Source: Niabella pedocola (GTDB lineage Bacteria > Bacteroidota > Bacteroidia > Chitinophagales > Chitinophagaceae). From it: 64,000 bases of DNA. Location of the stretch: assembly GCF_021044425.1 (NCBI RefSeq), contig NZ_JAJNEC010000006.1, positions 186,001 to 250,000 on the forward strand. Direction: 5' to 3'. The notes below the pieces were generated by a model. That model worked only from the letters and a program-made list of their open reading frames with translations, was not told where the DNA came from and ran no database searches. The first letter of the stretch is position 1, and every line of letters starts with the position of its first letter. Shown here in pieces: positions 17,453 to 26,184 of this stretch. The position numbers were made by a program, and so were the translations under genes.

Positions 17453-17486
17453 ATAGGGAGTTCTTTTGAAGCCAGCGTACTTATTA
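17453..17486 (+). promoter_or_regulatory. Predicted ECF sigma promoter, site 3 (astacin-type gene)
   Basis: ATAGGGAGTTC begins at 17453 and CGTACTTATTAAT at 17476, 23 nt apart; the -10 side is the closest match to site 1. The next plus-strand gene starts at 17717, which would give a leader of about 230 nt. Confidence 0.6.
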
Positions 17487-17716
17487 ATATATAGGGCCCT
17501 TTAGTTAATGATAAATTAACGGAATAGTAATCGTTTAAAAAACTTTCTGGCATGAGCAGTCATGGACTGTATGTCAATTGCTGATATTATAGCTGCGCAT
17601 TAAATGATATGGAGGTTCCGGAAGATTTGAATTAAGAATTGAATAATTGCGCTGGTAGCTATTTTACCTTGTAATTGTGTAAAACACGCAGACTACTCTA
17701 AACCGAATTGTTGATA

Positions 17717-19066
17717 ATGAAAAGAAGACCACTCTTAAGCCTCACCATTTTTTTTGGTTGCCTTGTTTTTTGTGGAGCATGTAAAAGAGAGATTCGAACT
17801 CCGTATGAGGATGAAAAGGCCGGCAATGAAGCACAGTATAGCAGTCACCGGTTGAATGACAGTACGATTATACATCGGTTTGTAGTAGATGGCACCGTCA
17901 ATTTTGTTAATGAGACCAACGGGCTTTATTATTACAGTGATGATATTGTGCTTACGCCGGAGCAGTTTGGAATGCTGAAGCATCTTTCCAGTCATTTACC
18001 GACCACGCAAAGAAGTACCATCACGCAACGTTTTATTCAAACCTGGCCCAATGGGGTTGTTTACTACCGGTTACCCGTAAATGACGGCAGTTTAACAAGT
18101 ACACAGTACGGCAATTTTCTAAGAACGATTGATTCGGCATTTAACGTTATTGAGTCGCGCACACCCGTAAGATTTGTAGAACGGAGCACGCAAGCAGAGT
18201 ATATAACATTTGTAAAGTCTACAGGAAACAGTTCTCCGTTAGGGTGGAGCAAGAACCGGGTAAATACGATTCAGCTTTATAACTATACGCACCCGTACAT
18301 TACGGCCCATGAGATCATGCACTCTTTGGGCATCAAACATGAGCAATGCCGGCCTGACAGGGATCAGTATGTAGTTGTTGACTTGTCGAAAGTGGAAGCA
18401 GGTAAGGAGCATAATTATAACATTGCGTTTGATTACGCCGGGGAAGGTCCTTTTGATTTCGGGTCCGTGATGTTATACAGTTCCACTTCTTTTGCTATTG
18501 ATTCAGATGATCCGCCCATGACTCGCCTGGACGGCAGTACATTTGTCGGGCAGCGCAGTCGTCTTTCGGAGGGGGATTTCGCAGGGATCACGCATTTATA
18601 TGCTCCCTTTAACACGGCTGCGCTTACGAATGGCATATATCGTATTGGTACACCCTTGAGCAGCGCTAAAAGTTTTGATATTCAGGGCGGACGTACGGAT
18701 AACGGAACCCCGGTGATTCTTTATTCCAATCATACCGGCAAAAACCAGCAGTTCCTGTTCCGAAAAGTTGAGCATGGCTATTTTATCATTAAGTCGATGG
18801 TAGACACGAGTAAGGTTTTAACCGTGCGGTCGGCGGGAACTGCGAACGGCACGGTAGTGGAACTCAAAGCCTACGCCGGAACAGACGCACAAAAATGGTA
18901 TTTATATAACCTGGGGAATAACGGCTTTGGTTTTTCACCCAAACATGCATCATCACTGCGCCTGGAGATAAAGGGTGGTCAGACCTCGGATCTGACACCC
19001 ATAGTAGTGGGGGCAGTATCTGATAATGCAACAAAACAACAGTTTGTGTTAACAAAACTTAATTAA
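17717..19066 (+). CDS. Astacin-like (M12A) metalloprotease lipoprotein with C-terminal ricin-type lectin domain
   Basis: I chose the ATG at 17717, which opens a lipoprotein signal ending CGAC (Cys22); mature length is about 428. The catalytic domain (about 95-300) has the complete astacin zinc site from residue 198, HExxHxxGxxHEQxRxDRD, and a following SVMLYSS Met-turn. The last 140 residues are a beta-trefoil with QxW-type repeats (NQQFLF, AQKWYL, KQQFVL), like the tail of the GDPD-like lipoprotein at 9215. The protease probably stays on the cell surface and cuts glycoprotein substrates bound by its lectin part. The ECF-type promoter at 17453 would co-regulate it with the SusCD operon. Confidence 0.9.
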   Translation: MKRRPLLSLTIFFGCLVFCGACKREIRTPYEDEKAGNEAQYSSHRLNDSTIIHRFVVDGTVNFVNETNGLYYYSDDIVLTPEQFGMLKHLSSHLPTTQRSTITQRFIQTWPNGVVYYRLPVNDGSLTSTQYGNFLRTIDSAFNVIESRTPVRFVERSTQAEYITFVKSTGNSSPLGWSKNRVNTIQLYNYTHPYITAHEIMHSLGIKHEQCRPDRDQYVVVDLSKVEAGKEHNYNIAFDYAGEGPFDFGSVMLYSSTSFAIDSDDPPMTRLDGSTFVGQRSRLSEGDFAGITHLYAPFNTAALTNGIYRIGTPLSSAKSFDIQGGRTDNGTPVILYSNHTGKNQQFLFRKVEHGYFIIKSMVDTSKVLTVRSAGTANGTVVELKAYAGTDAQKWYLYNLGNNGFGFSPKHASSLRLEIKGGQTSDLTPIVVGAVSDNATKQQFVLTKLN

Positions 19067-19171
19067 CCAGTTAACAAAAAACGCGTAAAAAAGTGTTGAT
19101 GACTGCCGGGTGCCTTGGAGCCTGTTGAGGTTTCCGGAGCAGCAGGGCGGTAACCAATGCGCACTCCCTGT

Positions 19172-19200
19172 ACCTTCTGAACTTGCTAAATCGTATAACT
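19172..19200 (+). promoter_or_regulatory. Possible second promoter-like motif, second copy
   Basis: ACCTT at 19172 and CGTATAACT at 19192, the same 20-nt distance as at 16225/16245. It would read toward the adhesin gene 440 bp downstream. Confidence 0.25.
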
Positions 19201-19538
19201 ATTAATGAGCCTTTAAACATGAAAAAGCATTGCATTTTTAATTGTCTTTTAGAGCAGCTCCATATTATGAAATATAAGGAGGGAGATGAATGTGCTGCCG
19301 GGCCCTGAAACGGCATCCTGCCCGGAATCCTATTTAGCCCTTCTTTCCGGCATGTGTTAAACGCGCGTAGTGCAGACCAGGAGCGCTGTTAACTGTAATG
19401 AATAACTAATAAAACGGTCAATATGAAAGCCATTAAACCGCCTATACCTGTTTGGTCAGCGCAGGAATGATTTTGTTATAAAAGTCCTTGCGCGACTTTG
19501 TAATACCCGATTTGTTAAGTATTGTATTTACCTGGCAA

Positions 19539-19566
19539 TATTGCCTTAAGGAGATGTATTGCCTTA
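19539..19566 (+). promoter_or_regulatory. Direct repeat TATTGCCTTA, period 18 bp
   Basis: Two perfect 10-bp copies lie at 19539-19548 and 19557-19566, about 75 bp upstream of the adhesin start. The spacing is near two helical turns, as expected for a dimer contacting one face of the DNA. The binding protein is unknown. Confidence 0.3.
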
Positions 19567-19639
19567 CAACTCAAAATTACTTATCGTATTCTTTTACGTT
19601 CCTGGTTAATGATGTAACCGGAGCAAAAATATAAGAACC

Positions 19640-22600
19640 ATGAATACCAATCTACTTTTAAGACCTGCCATTAAACCTGCTGTTTTGTTTGTCCTGCTTA
19701 TGTTCCTGTCATCACTCAGAGGATACATGACATATGCCCAGGTAACCAATGCTGCTTTCAATACGTATGAGCCATTGGTGCTCGCCAAATTTCCGGCACT
19801 TACTGTTGCAAAGGGCAATAGTGGGCTATTGGCCGGGAACTTTCAAAATGAAGCAACGGTCATTGATAACGATGTTACCAATACCTCAAGCTGGCAGGCG
19901 CTTTTATCGGTGCTGTCATCCGCATGGGTTGAAGTGCATGATCCCCTGGCCGTGGGACCCAATGCATACCCAGCCGGGTCTTATGCCGGTTTTGTAATTG
20001 GCACGGGAACACTGCTGGATATAACCAGCAACATAAAACTGGAAACGTTCCTTGGTGCTACCTTACAGGAAACCTACAATGCATCCAACGGGATCGCGTC
20101 TGTATCGTTGCTTGGCGGAGGTAAGGGACGCGTCGGATTTGTTACGGCCAAGAGCTTCGACCGTATCCGGATTACTTTTTCCGTAACAGGAATTGGTACA
20201 ACACGGAGGGTATATCACGCAGAAATTTTGCGGCCGCAAGCCGGACCAGCGCCCGCCTGTAATGTAAGCACGCCATTCGTGCAGAATGTTTATCCGGCAA
20301 CGGTAAGTACCGGAACAACCGGTCTTAGCGCAGATTTGCTGGGACAGGTTTTTTCCAATATAGAAAATGTGGTTGATCCGAGTACAGCCAATTCGGCAAC
20401 GATCACCATGCCCAATATAAACGTACTTGCTTCAGCGCATGTTGCTGTAAGAAATGCAGGATCTGCATTGCCGGCGGGTTATTTTGCAGGCTTTATTGTA
20501 TCCAATGCATCGCTTGCCAGTGGTAGTTTGATTTCTAATTCTAAGGTAACTACCTATTTAGATGGTATAGAACAGGAAAGCGCAACCGGAAATAGTTTGA
20601 TGCTTTCCCTGCCTGTTTTGACAGGCTCATCACAGCAAACGCTTGGCTTTGCAACCACCAAGGCGTTTGATGAAATACGCTATACAATTTCGCAACCGGT
20701 GGGTGTTAATATTGGCGAAACCCAGGTGTATGCGGCTGTGATTAAGCGTTTCTGCGCGGGTACGCTGCAATGTAACACCCTTACTCGTATGAATGCGAAT
20801 GTACAGCAACCGGTATATGTGGATATGTTCCATACGGGCATCAATAACGTAGCCTGCGCCAGTTGCGCTATTTCCGGGATGGATGCCATGATCGACGGCA
20901 ATGCGAACACCTATGCAACCATGACATTTACAGCCAGTATCGGTGTTTCGGGCAGTGTTGCTGTAAGGGATGCTGTTACAACCTATGCAGTGGGGACCTT
21001 TGCCGGATTTGATGTGGAAACAAATACACTGCTGAATATAAATGCGCTGAATGCAGCAACCGTACAACTGTTAAAAGAAGGGGTGGTTGTACAGTCGGGT
21101 ACCGGCAACGCGTTAATTATTGGGGGAACGTCTAATTTGCTTACCGGTACCACGCGGCAAACAGTGGGGTTGATTGCCAATACCGAATTTGATGAAGTAA
21201 AGCTCACCTTCAGCCAGCTTGCCGGCGGCGATCTGGGCAATGTGAAAATTTATGATGCGGTATGGCAAAAGAACTGTGCAGGATCGCTTCCCTGTAATAC
21301 TACCGTGTTGCTGAAGACTCCGGAGTATGGAGTGGTCATTGATGGTGCCCGTACCGGAATTACAGGCGCGGCTTGTGCTGCATGTAAGGTTGGGGATGCC
21401 TGGAATCTGGTGAATGCCAATCCCACGGATTACGCCAATATTCAATTGATAGCGGGAATCGGAACCCAGGGGTCGATTGCTGTGGCGGACGGTGCCAATA
21501 CATACCCGGCCGGAAGCTTTGCAGGCTTTATGATCCGCGATAATAACGGGTTGCTGTTCGGCGATCTGCTTAGTGCGATTACTATTACGACTTATAACAA
21601 TGGTGCGCAGGTTGAATCTAAATCGGCCAGTCAATTGATCGGACTAACCGTTTTATTGCCCATATTTAATAACTATGGTGTCCGGAATGTGGGCTTCATC
21701 ACCACCCAGCCCTATGATGAGATCCGTTTCACCGTAAATTCGCTGGGAACAGCTATCCGGAATATGGATGTATTCAATGCTGTTATTGATACCCGCTATG
21801 TTGTTCCGGGAACGCCGGGCCTGAATTGCTCTGTATTCAAAACCAGCCCGGATATCAATTATACCACGATTAATAAGCCTGTTACCGGCTCTTTGGAAAC
21901 CAATGACCAGGTGCCATCGGGAACCACGTATACTAATGCGGTTCCGGTAAATGGAGCCGATGGACAGGCGAATCCCGCCAATGCTACCATCAACCTGAAT
22001 TCGAATGGTACATATACGTTCAGCACCGCCACACCTGGTATATATAGTTATAGTACCACCATATGTACCGGCTCTGGTAATTGCGAGGTGCAGAACCTGA
22101 CGGTTTCCGTTACGGATCCCGGATCGAATGCAAATCTTCCGGTGGTTAATACCGATGCTACAGCCACGAATACAGGAAAACCGGTTACCGTAGCCATACT
22201 TGCGAATGATCATGGCAGCAACCCCGGTGGTACATTGGGTACACCTGTGGTATCAGATGCTCCGACGCACGGAACGGCCGCCATCAACGGCAATAATACA
22301 CTTACGTATACGCCCGAAGCGGGGTTTGTTGGAAAAGACACCATCACCTATACGGTTTGCGAAAATCCGGGGAACAAATGCGGCCAGGCGTATGTGATTG
22401 TAGATGTAAGGCCGGTTGAGATCAATTCAACGGCAGCGGCAGACGATTATAATCAAACCCTTTCGGGCACAGCGGTGAGCGGCAACATAAAAACAAATGA
22501 TGTTGATCCGGAGGGTGATCCCCAATCCATCACGCCGCAAAATGTTACCAATAGCTATGGTACCTTTGTACAGAACACAGATGGCAGCTATACGTTTACG

Positions 22601-24049
22601 CCGGCTGCAGGTTTTGCCGGTACCGCACAATTCAAATATAACAATGCCGATAATAAAGGTGCAGTCGCAAATGCAACCCTGTATGTGTATACTAAAGGTA
22701 GCGGGGCGGAGGGTAACGGACTGACAAATCCCGATATTAATTATACTACCGTTAATAAACCGGTTACCGGTTCAGTGGCTTCAAACGATCAGGTGCCGTC
22801 GGGAACCACGCTCACGTATTCCAACGCAGTGCCGGTAAATGGCGCAGACGGTCAGCCGAATCCTTCCGGAGCAACGATCAACCTGAATCCTAATGGCGAT
22901 TATACATTTTCTGCCAGCGCGATAGGGGTGTACAGTTATAATGTTACGGCCTGTACAGGCGGCAATGCCTGTGAAGCACAAAATCTGACCATTACCGTAA
23001 CGGATACTACTTCGAATATAAACCCTCCGGTGGCCAATACAGATATTGCTACAACAAATATGGAAGCACCGGTGAATATAAAGGTACTGGTGAACGATCA
23101 CAGCAGTAACGGGGGTACATTGGGAACGCCAGTGATCGTCGACGCTCCATCCTCCGGAACCGCATCGGTAAACCCGGATAAAACAGTGACCTATGTTCCT
23201 GCAACAGGATTTACCGGGAAGGATTCTCTTACCTATAGTATCTGTGAAACTCCTGGAAACAAATGCAGCGTTGCATATGTGATCATAGACGTAAAACCGG
23301 CAGCAGCGAATACAACAACAGCATCAGATGACTTTGCAGAAACGATAATCGGCACCGCAGTAACAGGTAATGTAAAAACAAATGATATGGATGCAGAAGG
23401 CGATCCTCAGGCAATTACTACCCAAAATGTTACGAATAGTTATGGCACATTTGTGCTAAATGCGGATGGCACGTATACTTATACACCTGCAACAGGTTTT
23501 ATAGGAACTGCCCAGTTTACCTATACCAACACAGACAGTAAGGGCGCCAAAGCCTTGGCTACCTTGTACATAAATGTGAAGGGATCGGTAATCGATCTGA
23601 GTATCAGTATCCTGGCCGAGCCTACCCAGGTAGTGGGAGCGAAGGCAGTAGGATTGCGGGTAACCACGTATACCACTAATGGTAACGCAACTACAACGTC
23701 GCCGGTGTATATACTGATTGCCAAGTCGCCCAACTTTACACTGGAAGCGTATAATCCCAGCTTATCTACGATAAACGGGCAACCGGTACAAAATGCAGAT
23801 TGGGAATATGTGGGAGTAGACGCCAATAATGTGAACTATGTCTTTAAACTTGGCGGCACCAACCAAAAGCAAACAATTGCGGGAGCCTCTGCATCGATAT
23901 TTGGTATCACCGTTTCCTTCAACGCGGGCAGCACATCAGGGTCTGATAATATTTTAGCAAGAATATTCGGCGGCTCCGGAGGCGAAAGTATAGAAAGCAA
24001 TAATACAGATACAGAAACCATTAAGTATACGCCTTCCTCAGGCAACTGA
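19640..24049 (+). CDS. Very large secreted repeat protein (adhesin-like) with Ig/cadherin-like modules
   Basis: This is a 1469-residue exported protein. After a signal peptide (about 1-34, ending TYAQ) come four diverged copies of a domain of about 170 residues (roughly 35-210, 211-375, 376-550, 551-725). Each has a YPAGSYAGF-like turn, a GFxTxxxFDEIRxT-like motif and a closing Cys; copies 3 and 4 carry ACxxC pairs. I do not recognise this domain. Residues about 735-1320 hold two copies of a 294-residue block of three Ig/cadherin-like modules (NKPVTGS, GKDTITYTVCE, YGTFV motifs); the DNA repeat is 882 bp. The last 150 residues resemble a DUF11-like module. No type IX sorting domain is seen at the end, so it may be held by the membrane protein encoded 72 bp downstream. 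Confidence 0.85.
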   Translation: MNTNLLLRPAIKPAVLFVLLMFLSSLRGYMTYAQVTNAAFNTYEPLVLAKFPALTVAKGNSGLLAGNFQNEATVIDNDVTNTSSWQALLSVLSSAWVEVHDPLAVGPNAYPAGSYAGFVIGTGTLLDITSNIKLETFLGATLQETYNASNGIASVSLLGGGKGRVGFVTAKSFDRIRITFSVTGIGTTRRVYHAEILRPQAGPAPACNVSTPFVQNVYPATVSTGTTGLSADLLGQVFSNIENVVDPSTANSATITMPNINVLASAHVAVRNAGSALPAGYFAGFIVSNASLASGSLISNSKVTTYLDGIEQESATGNSLMLSLPVLTGSSQQTLGFATTKAFDEIRYTISQPVGVNIGETQVYAAVIKRFCAGTLQCNTLTRMNANVQQPVYVDMFHTGINNVACASCAISGMDAMIDGNANTYATMTFTASIGVSGSVAVRDAVTTYAVGTFAGFDVETNTLLNINALNAATVQLLKEGVVVQSGTGNALIIGGTSNLLTGTTRQTVGLIANTEFDEVKLTFSQLAGGDLGNVKIYDAVWQKNCAGSLPCNTTVLLKTPEYGVVIDGARTGITGAACAACKVGDAWNLVNANPTDYANIQLIAGIGTQGSIAVADGANTYPAGSFAGFMIRDNNGLLFGDLLSAITITTYNNGAQVESKSASQLIGLTVLLPIFNNYGVRNVGFITTQPYDEIRFTVNSLGTAIRNMDVFNAVIDTRYVVPGTPGLNCSVFKTSPDINYTTINKPVTGSLETNDQVPSGTTYTNAVPVNGADGQANPANATINLNSNGTYTFSTATPGIYSYSTTICTGSGNCEVQNLTVSVTDPGSNANLPVVNTDATATNTGKPVTVAILANDHGSNPGGTLGTPVVSDAPTHGTAAINGNNTLTYTPEAGFVGKDTITYTVCENPGNKCGQAYVIVDVRPVEINSTAAADDYNQTLSGTAVSGNIKTNDVDPEGDPQSITPQNVTNSYGTFVQNTDGSYTFTPAAGFAGTAQFKYNNADNKGAVANATLYVYTKGSGAEGNGLTNPDINYTTVNKPVTGSVASNDQVPSGTTLTYSNAVPVNGADGQPNPSGATINLNPNGDYTFSASAIGVYSYNVTACTGGNACEAQNLTITVTDTTSNINPPVANTDIATTNMEAPVNIKVLVNDHSSNGGTLGTPVIVDAPSSGTASVNPDKTVTYVPATGFTGKDSLTYSICETPGNKCSVAYVIIDVKPAAANTTTASDDFAETIIGTAVTGNVKTNDMDAEGDPQAITTQNVTNSYGTFVLNADGTYTYTPATGFIGTAQFTYTNTDSKGAKALATLYINVKGSVIDLSISILAEPTQVVGAKAVGLRVTTYTTNGNATTTSPVYILIAKSPNFTLEAYNPSLSTINGQPVQNADWEYVGVDANNVNYVFKLGGTNQKQTIAGASASIFGITVSFNAGSTSGSDNILARIFGGSGGESIESNNTDTETIKYTPSSGN
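21851..23590 (+). repeat. Two tandem 882-bp coding repeats inside the adhesin gene
   Basis: The block that starts GATATCAATTATACCACG at 21851 starts again with close similarity at 22733, so the period is 882 bp (294 codons). Both copies encode the same three modules in the same order. Copies differ at many third positions, so the duplication is not very recent. Confidence 0.8.
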
Positions 24050-24121
24050 TGGTAAATAGTTTAATGACTCAATGAATTGTAAACGTTGGGTATAATATTC
24101 TTTAAATTAAAAAATAATAAT

Positions 24122-25132
24122 ATGAAAAAGCTTTGTGGTTTTGTCCTGGCCTTAATGATGTATAGTGGTTTAAATGCACAGGATCCGGCGGTTAACGGAG
24201 CAACGGTTACTCCCAGTCCGGGGCTTGTGAACGGCCAGGGGAAGTTTAGCTTTAATTTTCAAAATCTTTCGAACAGTCCTATTCCAATGGGAGTTGTTCC
24301 TACTTCAGTTACCATCAGCCTGAATAAGTTTACGCCCATAGTAGACGGTAACGGTATTCCCCAGGTTACCGGTGCTGGAGCTGCGTTCTTCGATTGGACC
24401 TACAATGCAGGAACCGCAACGGTGAAAGGTATTCAAAAACAGGATATTCCCGGGGCAACAGACCCAATGACACCTGTAGGAGGACCGGTTGTTGTTGAGG
24501 GCGTATTTTCGGCAGCATCCACACCTGCCCAGGCGGGTGCTTCCAATGGGAATGGCGCAAACGTAAATATACAGCAGGGAGCCGGCGGCAATATAAAACT
24601 GGATAATGATAATACGGTAGCGTATACGTTCACGGATGGCGCTTTACCCGTTGCATTCGGCTTTACCAGCGCCAGTTTTAGTAACGGAAAATTGAGCGTT
24701 CACTGGTCAACATTTACAGAAAATGCGAATAAATCGTTTTCTATTGAATTGTCTAAAGACGGGAAAGCGTTTAGAACAGCGGATGTTGTGCCTACAAAGG
24801 CAACAGGTGGTAACTCTACTGCTGAAATTGAATATGAGTATAGTAAAGAGTGGAAAGAGGTTTCAACAGCTTTGGGCTTTTCATTTTGGCAGATGGGCGT
24901 GTTGTTACTGTTAGCCATTTCAGTTGTATTATCCGTAAGACAGTCCAAACCAAAAATGATGCTGTTTTCCCTGGTGCTGTTAATGACAGCAGGTAGCATT
25001 GGTTGCCGCAAAAACAAAAGAGATGTTGATGCATCAGGCGAATATCCTACGGTTTATTTGCGGATCGGTCAGGTCAATATCGATGGCACGACCACTAATT
25101 ATTCCAAAGTGATAAAAGTGGTTGCTGAATAG
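24122..25132 (+). CDS. Exported protein with beta-sandwich, two membrane segments and an internal lipobox-like site
   Basis: I start at 24122, which opens a signal peptide (KKLCGFVLALMMYSGLNAQ) of a 336-residue protein. Residues about 25-175 are glycine- and proline-rich with beta-strands. Then comes LPVAFGFTSASFSNGKLSVHW followed by a SIELSKDGKAF segment, the Bacteroidota beta-sandwich module that often precedes C-terminal anchors. Two hydrophobic segments follow (about 262-280 and 288-305). The second ends TAGSIGCRKN, which looks like a lipoprotein lipobox in the middle of the protein. About 30 polar residues remain after it. It is probably co-transcribed with the adhesin and may anchor it. 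No family name can be given. Confidence 0.75.
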   Translation: MKKLCGFVLALMMYSGLNAQDPAVNGATVTPSPGLVNGQGKFSFNFQNLSNSPIPMGVVPTSVTISLNKFTPIVDGNGIPQVTGAGAAFFDWTYNAGTATVKGIQKQDIPGATDPMTPVGGPVVVEGVFSAASTPAQAGASNGNGANVNIQQGAGGNIKLDNDNTVAYTFTDGALPVAFGFTSASFSNGKLSVHWSTFTENANKSFSIELSKDGKAFRTADVVPTKATGGNSTAEIEYEYSKEWKEVSTALGFSFWQMGVLLLLAISVVLSVRQSKPKMMLFSLVLLMTAGSIGCRKNKRDVDASGEYPTVYLRIGQVNIDGTTTNYSKVIKVVAE

Positions 25133-25644
25133 CATAAAGTAGGTTATGTCTGCCCCGTCCTTCTTTTTAGTAAGACGGCCAGTACATGCAATAGAGGGAA
25201 ATAGGTCCGGAGTTTTCTGGGCCTATTGTTTTATTTAACAGCGTACTTGCCCGGCGAAAGCAGTGCCTGCAAGCAGCATAACCTTCATTGTGCAGGGCCT
25301 CGCTTCTGTAGTTGTTATAAATCTTTCATGCAGGAAGCGGATGCTTCGGGCTGGTGTAAAGGCGCTTAACCTGTTTATGCGGCACGCATGAAGTAGCCGT
25401 TCTGATGCAGTAAAGAAATATGAGGGGGGGCAGCTTATGCGTAGCAGTTACAATTATCGATATTATTTGAATAATATTCGACATTCTTTATGAGTTGAAT
25501 ATACAAATTATGTAGCATCTTGATGCCGGATTTGAAATGCCCTTTTTACTGGCCTTATCAGGCTGCAGCAATCATCTTTAACGGGCATTTTAATCAGTGA
25601 AACGGGTGTCTGTTCATGGATGCTTATCAATAAAGGGTTTCGGT
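25133..25644. other. Gene-free region upstream of the second ECF sigma gene
   Basis: This is 512 bp. It contains a terminator for the adhesin unit (25200-25236). The remainder is AT-rich near 25440-25530, with no TAnnTTTG element and no copy of the ECF-type promoter seen. CGTACTT occurs at 25242 but without the upstream block at the right distance. Confidence 0.5.
25200..25236 (+). terminator. Rho-independent terminator after the adhesin-partner gene
   Basis: AATAGGTCC (25200-25208) pairs with GGGCCTATT (25219-25227) with one G-U pair, followed by GTTTTATTT. Confidence 0.7.
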
Positions 25645-26166
25645 ATGGAAACGAAGACAATTAAAGCCGTAAAGGAGGGGAACTATAGGATCTTTTCCGA
25701 AGTGTTTGATCGGTTCTGGCGCAAAGTATACCGCTATTTCCTCAAGCAAACTCAAAATGCAGCAGATTCAAAAGATTTAACCCAACGGGTATTTATAAAT
25801 TTATGGACACACCGGGATGCACTTTCTGAAGAAGGTACATTGAATGAACAAATATTCCGTAATGCACGCCTGACGTTTATTGGCTGGCTGAGCCGGAAAT
25901 ACCGTTTCCGCGACAGCTTTTTAATAACGGAGGATGGAAAACAGGTGGCGTTGTTCGTGCTGGCTGATGATACCTACCAATTGAATCCGGATGTGCTGCA
26001 GGCGCTTGAATCATTGCCTCCAAAGGATAAGGAATTGTTTGAGCTCCGGCATGTTGGGGGGTATTCCAATAAAGAGATCGCGATGCTTTTGGGGATTCCT
26101 GCTAAGGCGGCCGAAAGGCAACTTTTAAAAGTCAACCGGCAGTTGCAGAAGTTACTTTCGATGTAA
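25645..26166 (+). CDS. RNA polymerase ECF sigma factor, FecI-like, second copy
   Basis: This is a 173-residue protein from the ATG at 25645, which aligns with the start of the first sigma factor; an in-frame upstream start at 25597 is less likely. Region 2 (DSKDLTQRVFINLW) and region 4 (LPPKDKELFELRHVGGYSNKEIAMLLGI) are clear. It is plainly a paralogue of the sigma factor at 994 (NEQIFR and QLQKLL also match). No FecR or SusC gene follows. The only other FecR sequence in the window is the truncated one at 16283, on the other strand 9 kb away. It may therefore be an orphan left after loss of its receptor system, or act with a FecR elsewhere. Confidence 0.9.
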   Translation: METKTIKAVKEGNYRIFSEVFDRFWRKVYRYFLKQTQNAADSKDLTQRVFINLWTHRDALSEEGTLNEQIFRNARLTFIGWLSRKYRFRDSFLITEDGKQVALFVLADDTYQLNPDVLQALESLPPKDKELFELRHVGGYSNKEIAMLLGIPAKAAERQLLKVNRQLQKLLSM

Positions 26167-26184
26167 AACAGGAACTTTGCCTGC

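Larger units (their letters stand above)
16934..17716. other. Gene-free regulatory region between the FecR remnant and the astacin-type gene
   Basis: This stretch of almost 800 bp has no convincing protein gene; the short frames in it have no recognisable domain. It contains a hairpin with T-run at 16990-17018, an ECF-type promoter at 17090, a strong terminator at 17255-17284, a second ECF-type promoter at 17453, and then about 230 bp of AT-rich leader before the start at 17717. Confidence 0.6.
19067..19639. other. Gene-free region upstream of the large adhesin gene
   Basis: This is 573 bp without a supported gene. It contains ACCTT/CGTATAACT at 19172-19200, a repeat of the motif at 16225, and a direct repeat of TATTGCCTTA (19539-19548 and 19557-19566, period 18 bp) about 75-100 bp before the adhesin start, which looks like a site for a dimeric activator. 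A 29-codon frame from 19219 is too short and featureless to call. Confidence 0.45.

Noticed and set aside
17015..17553. Two short minus-strand frames (68 and 86 codons) before the astacin-type gene
   Set aside because: They have no domains, and they overlap the promoters and terminator found on the other strand.
23600..24049. Type IX secretion sorting domain at the end of the adhesin
   Set aside because: The last residues lack the usual closing motifs and basic end; the C-terminal stretch looks like a DUF11-type module.
25219..25252. A fifth ECF-type promoter near CGTACTT at 25242
   Set aside because: The sequence 23 nt upstream does not match ATAGGGA; the similar bases nearby belong to the terminator stem.
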